A stretch of 64,000 nucleotides of DNA. Origin: JAQWRV01 sp045564915 (GTDB lineage Bacteria > Pseudomonadota > Alphaproteobacteria > Rhodospirillales > Rhodospirillaceae). Within the stretch, counting starts at the first letter, position 1. Each line of letters starts with the position of its first letter. Of the stretch, positions 61,185-64,000 are shown in pieces. The notes under the pieces were generated by a model that did no database searches, was not told the DNA's origin, and saw only the letters and a program-made list of their open reading frames with translations. Position numbers and translations under genes: made by a program. Location: NCBI GenBank assembly GCA_045564915.1, contig JBJLGL010000002.1:1-64000 (forward strand), written 5' to 3'.

Positions 61185-62762
61185 ATGAAAATGAACCGAT
61201 TATTCATGCTGTTGCTATATGTCAGCCTCGGGGGTCTGACCCTCTCAGCTTGCAACGACAATAAGCAGAGTGAGTCGGAAGTGGTGTCGGCATCAGATAC
61301 CTTGCGCGTTGGCGTTCTTGGCTTGCCGGCTATGTTAGGCAACCCTTTTGCGTCTCTTAATGCACCTACCATTTTTACCTGGTCGGCGACGTTTGATAGC
61401 CTGACCTATATTAATGGTGATGGTGTCTTGGAGCCCTGGTTGGCTAAGTCATGGCGATCCATCACCCCCAATGTCTGGGAGTTCAAACTTCGAGAAGATG
61501 TAATGTTTTCCAATGGTGAGAGATTTACCGCTGAAGCCGTAGTGAATGCTGTGGATTATCTAAAGAGTCCAGAGGCATCCTCAGGCTCCGTTGGCCAAAT
61601 GCTAAATACAATCGCTGGCGCGCGAATTTTAGATGACTATACAGTTGAAATCACGACAAGGGCCCCTAGTGTTTTATTCCCCCGAGAGGTTGCGAGCCTC
61701 CGCATGGTTGCACCAGAGCACTGGCGTAAGCTGGGGCGGGAGGCTTTTGCTCGTGAGCCGCATGGTACGGGTCCCTTCAAAGTTGTGGCATGGGAACCAG
61801 GAGTCGTGCGGATGGAGGCGTTCAAAGAGTCATGGCGGCCGCCTCAGTTCGAAAAGCTCGAAATTTATGCCATACCAGAACAACAACAACGTGTTCAGGG
61901 CATTATCAGTGGTCAGCTAGATATTATATTGGGGGCAATCCCTGATCTTATGATGGAATTGGAGGCCGCTGGACATACTTGGGTGCGCACAAGCGGTGGC
62001 GGAACCTATCTATTTTCTCTAATCCTTAACCCTGCACATCCAGCCTTCGGGCCAGAAAACGAGCCGCTTTTGGATGTGCGTGTCCGACGGGCGATGAATT
62101 ATGCCATTGACCGCGAAACATTTATTAAAATCTTACTCAGTGGAACGACTACTGCCCCATCGCAGCCTGTAACTCCCGATGCCTTTGGTTTTAACCCTGA
62201 CCTTGAGCCGTATCCTTATGATCCGGAACGAGCTAAGGCATTACTTGCTGAAGCAGGTTACCCAAACGGTTTTGATCTCGTATTTGAAGTGGTCCCGGGA
62301 ACATCAATACCTAACGGCCCAGCTATCTATCAGAAGATGGCCGAAGACCTTGCCGCCATTGGTGTGCGGCTAGAATTGAAGACCTTTGCTTTACCGCAGT
62401 ATTTTAACGCAGTTCACACCGGTGAATTTAAGGGCCAAGGTTTCATGATGGATTTCCCCATTGCTCCACAAATGGATGCTCTAAGAGGCATGAGATTGCA
62501 TAGCTGTCTATGGAAAATGCCGTGGTTATGTCGGGAGGATGACCAAGCCAAGATTGATGCGGCTATGGCGGAGCCGGACTTAGATCTGAGGGAGGCCATG
62601 ACCAAAGACCTCATGCGTCGTTATCACGAGCAAGCTTACATGCTCTATCTCTATAACCGGGTAGACTATTACGGCGTGCGTGCAGGGTTGGAAGGCTTCG
62701 AAGCACCGGGCCTATTCATCCGATATGATGCCATTCGTGAATCTGGAAAAGTAAATGAATAG
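61185..62762 (+). CDS. SBP5-family lipoprotein (oligopeptide/opine-type binding protein)
   Basis: 525 aa from the ATG at 61185 with AAGGGAA upstream; a longer frame from 61047 has no ribosome site and no signal at its front. Lipoprotein signal with lipobox LSAC. SBP5 features: LRVGVLGLPAMLGNPF, WSATFDSLTYINGDGVLEPWLAKSW, FKLREDVMFSNGERF and DVRVRRAMNYAIDRE. Anchored at the inner membrane. No permease or ATPase gene is adjacent, as with the other SBP5 gene at 18819. Ligand unknown. Confidence 0.9.
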   Translation: MKMNRLFMLLLYVSLGGLTLSACNDNKQSESEVVSASDTLRVGVLGLPAMLGNPFASLNAPTIFTWSATFDSLTYINGDGVLEPWLAKSWRSITPNVWEFKLREDVMFSNGERFTAEAVVNAVDYLKSPEASSGSVGQMLNTIAGARILDDYTVEITTRAPSVLFPREVASLRMVAPEHWRKLGREAFAREPHGTGPFKVVAWEPGVVRMEAFKESWRPPQFEKLEIYAIPEQQQRVQGIISGQLDIILGAIPDLMMELEAAGHTWVRTSGGGTYLFSLILNPAHPAFGPENEPLLDVRVRRAMNYAIDRETFIKILLSGTTTAPSQPVTPDAFGFNPDLEPYPYDPERAKALLAEAGYPNGFDLVFEVVPGTSIPNGPAIYQKMAEDLAAIGVRLELKTFALPQYFNAVHTGEFKGQGFMMDFPIAPQMDALRGMRLHSCLWKMPWLCREDDQAKIDAAMAEPDLDLREAMTKDLMRRYHEQAYMLYLYNRVDYYGVRAGLEGFEAPGLFIRYDAIRESGKVNE

Positions 62763-63022
62763 AGTAATTTAAGGAGTTATCCTCAGTAAGCACTTCTCAT
62801 ATATCTTATACAAAACTTGAAGTAATGTCTGCCTGAATATGTGGACAACACTTTGAGGGTAAAACCAATATCCAGATTTAAAATCAATTTAGCATAGCAA
62901 GAAATGTTTCTACAATCTACGGCCGCCAACCATTGAAATAATTGAAGCAAGAATCCCGTCGGGCTTTGCAAAAGCTGCGACGCAATACCCGCTCCCGTTT
63001 GGGCAAAACGAGCGTCATGTAG

Positions 63023-64000
63023 CTACTTTCCGGCTTGCCGCGCGTAAGCCGCTTTGCCTTCTAAGATTAGTTGATACAAGCGTGCACCCTCAGTACCGGT
63101 GTCGTCCAGAATACGTTGGAGTGCGCTGCCAGATGCTTTCTTCCAGCGCTCCCGCTGCTCTGGGTTTAAGTCAAAATACTGATGCCCTTTAGTCTCGGCC
63201 TGCGCGACCACATCTTCTACGTATGAGCGCACGCTGTGGCGCATACGGGGGAGATCGGTATAGGCATTCCTAATGAATTCTTGTTGCTGTGGCGTAGCGC
63301 CGGAAAGCCAGCGTGTATTGGCCAGATTAACGCCGATTTCGAGCATATTTCTTAGACGTGTGACGCAACATATCTGCCCGTCCAGGGCATTGTGGACAAA
63401 AACGACATTGGTTAGTCCTCCATTGACAAGGCCGGTTTGTAGCCCGGGGATCAATTCGCCTAATTCAATGACGGCGTAATCGACCCCCAATGACTCGACA
63501 AAGGACTGTAGTATGATGGTTGGAGAAATACGTATAGTTAGGCGCCGGAGGTCTCTCGGTTCCAGCACAGGTTTGTCCACAGTGTACAGAACCATCCAGC
63601 CCACCTCAGTGAACTGAACAACCTCAAGTCCAAGATCACGGAACAAATTGCTGATGGGTTTAGTCAGATAATTGTCGAGTACAAAGTCTGCTTCCTCCGC
63701 AGTCTCAAACATATTTGGCGCAAGCATCACGCCCATTTCAGGTACTAAGGATGTCATGCCTTGCGATGAGATACTGACAATCTGAATTCGGTTGCGCCGT
63801 GCGCCGGTGATAAGTTGTTGCTCCGATCCGAGTTCTCCGAGCATGTACCATTCAAAGTTGAAGTCGTCTGGCTTGGATTCAATATTAGACTTGAATTCCA
63901 TCCACTGATCCCACCATACGCTATCAGGGAAGGAATACACGCCAACTTTACCTCTTAGAGGTTCAGCGCGGGCAGGATCAAGGGATAGAGCAATTATTAG
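63023..64000 (-). CDS. TRAP transporter solute-binding protein (DctP-like), 5' end outside window
   Basis: The frame is open through position 64000, so the start is not in the window; 325 codons are present. The first residues (LIIALSLDPARAEP) look like the end of a signal peptide, so little is missing. DctP-like features: VYSFPDSVWWDQWMEFKSNIES, FEWYMLGELGSEQQL and RDLRRLTIRISPTIILQSFVESLGVDYAVIE, the last giving the carboxylate-binding Arg of TRAP receptors. C-terminal domain rich in Lys/Arg helices. Probable ligand is a carboxylic acid. The membrane subunits would lie beyond the window edge. Confidence 0.85.
   Translation of the reverse strand, partial: LIIALSLDPARAEPLRGKVGVYSFPDSVWWDQWMEFKSNIESKPDDFNFEWYMLGELGSEQQLITGARRNRIQIVSISSQGMTSLVPEMGVMLAPNMFETAEEADFVLDNYLTKPISNLFRDLGLEVVQFTEVGWMVLYTVDKPVLEPRDLRRLTIRISPTIILQSFVESLGVDYAVIELGELIPGLQTGLVNGGLTNVVFVHNALDGQICCVTRLRNMLEIGVNLANTRWLSGATPQQQEFIRNAYTDLPRMRHSVRSYVEDVVAQAETKGHQYFDLNPEQRERWKKASGSALQRILDDTGTEGARLYQLILEGKAAYARQAGK

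Noticed and set aside
1..64000. CRISPR arrays, insertion sequences or phage genes
   Set aside because: No regularly spaced direct repeats, transposase, integrase or phage structural motifs were seen.

Overview
The window is a gene-dense stretch of a Gram-negative chromosome, most likely a proteobacterium. TonB receptor, TRAP and SBP5 binding proteins, lipoproteins, Tat signals and UbiD/UbiX all fit that. The FliL protein has the form I associate with Alphaproteobacteria, so a free-living, probably marine alphaproteobacterium is my best guess, at low confidence. I see no phage genes, transposases or CRISPR arrays.

Layout. (1) 46-121: a tRNA-Glu. (2) 294-6725: two converging gene sets that together match the biosynthetic logic of the Campylobacter O-methyl phosphoramidate (MeOPN) capsule modification. 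They comprise a glutamine kinase-like PEP-synthase relative, a nucleotidyltransferase, a class I glutamine-amidotransferase-like hydrolase, an APS-kinase-like enzyme, a methyltransferase and a sulfotransferase-like candidate transferase. (3) 6726-7215: a long gap holding what looks like a decayed small-peptide gene. (4) 7950-13854: a minus-strand operon of exported proteins (CHRD, secreted repeat, DUF1552, DUF1592/1588/1585 and an unknown). Its DUF1592 gene is broken at three poly-C tracts. (5) 14030-17017: a divergent Tat-exported flavoprotein and a triheme cytochrome c sharing a promoter region with a perfect inverted repeat. (6) 17138-28957: mixed housekeeping and uptake genes (VOC, TPR, SBP5, TonB receptor, phosphatase, ArsC-like, MBL, carbonic anhydrase, HisC, CpcT/CpeT-like). 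(7) 28959-39424: a catabolic block around an IclR regulator. It has an FAD-linked oxidase, a double alpha/beta-hydrolase without nucleophile serines, a flavin reductase, an FAD monooxygenase, an Asp/Glu-racemase-superfamily protein without catalytic cysteines, a polysaccharide-deacetylase-fold protein and an amidohydrolase lipoprotein. (8) 39678-47043: SDRs, two GSTs, a PPOX protein, two members of a three-member orphan family, a sulfotransferase and an MscS channel. (9) 47263-55716: a tightly coupled UbiD operon (ubiD, zinc ribbon, SDR, aldehyde dehydrogenase, haem-oxygenase-like diiron protein, SDR, GntR) with ubiX divergent and a dienelactone hydrolase downstream. (10) 55741-61017: four close SDR paralogues that all carry N-terminal export signals, interrupted by a sulfotransferase and an orphan fliL. 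(11) 61185-64000: an orphan SBP5 lipoprotein and the start-truncated TRAP binding protein at the window edge.

The strongest candidates for something little described are the phosphoramidate locus (2), the UbiD plus diiron-oxygenase operon (9) and the family of apparently exported SDRs (10). All functional calls come from motifs and context read by eye; no database search was run.
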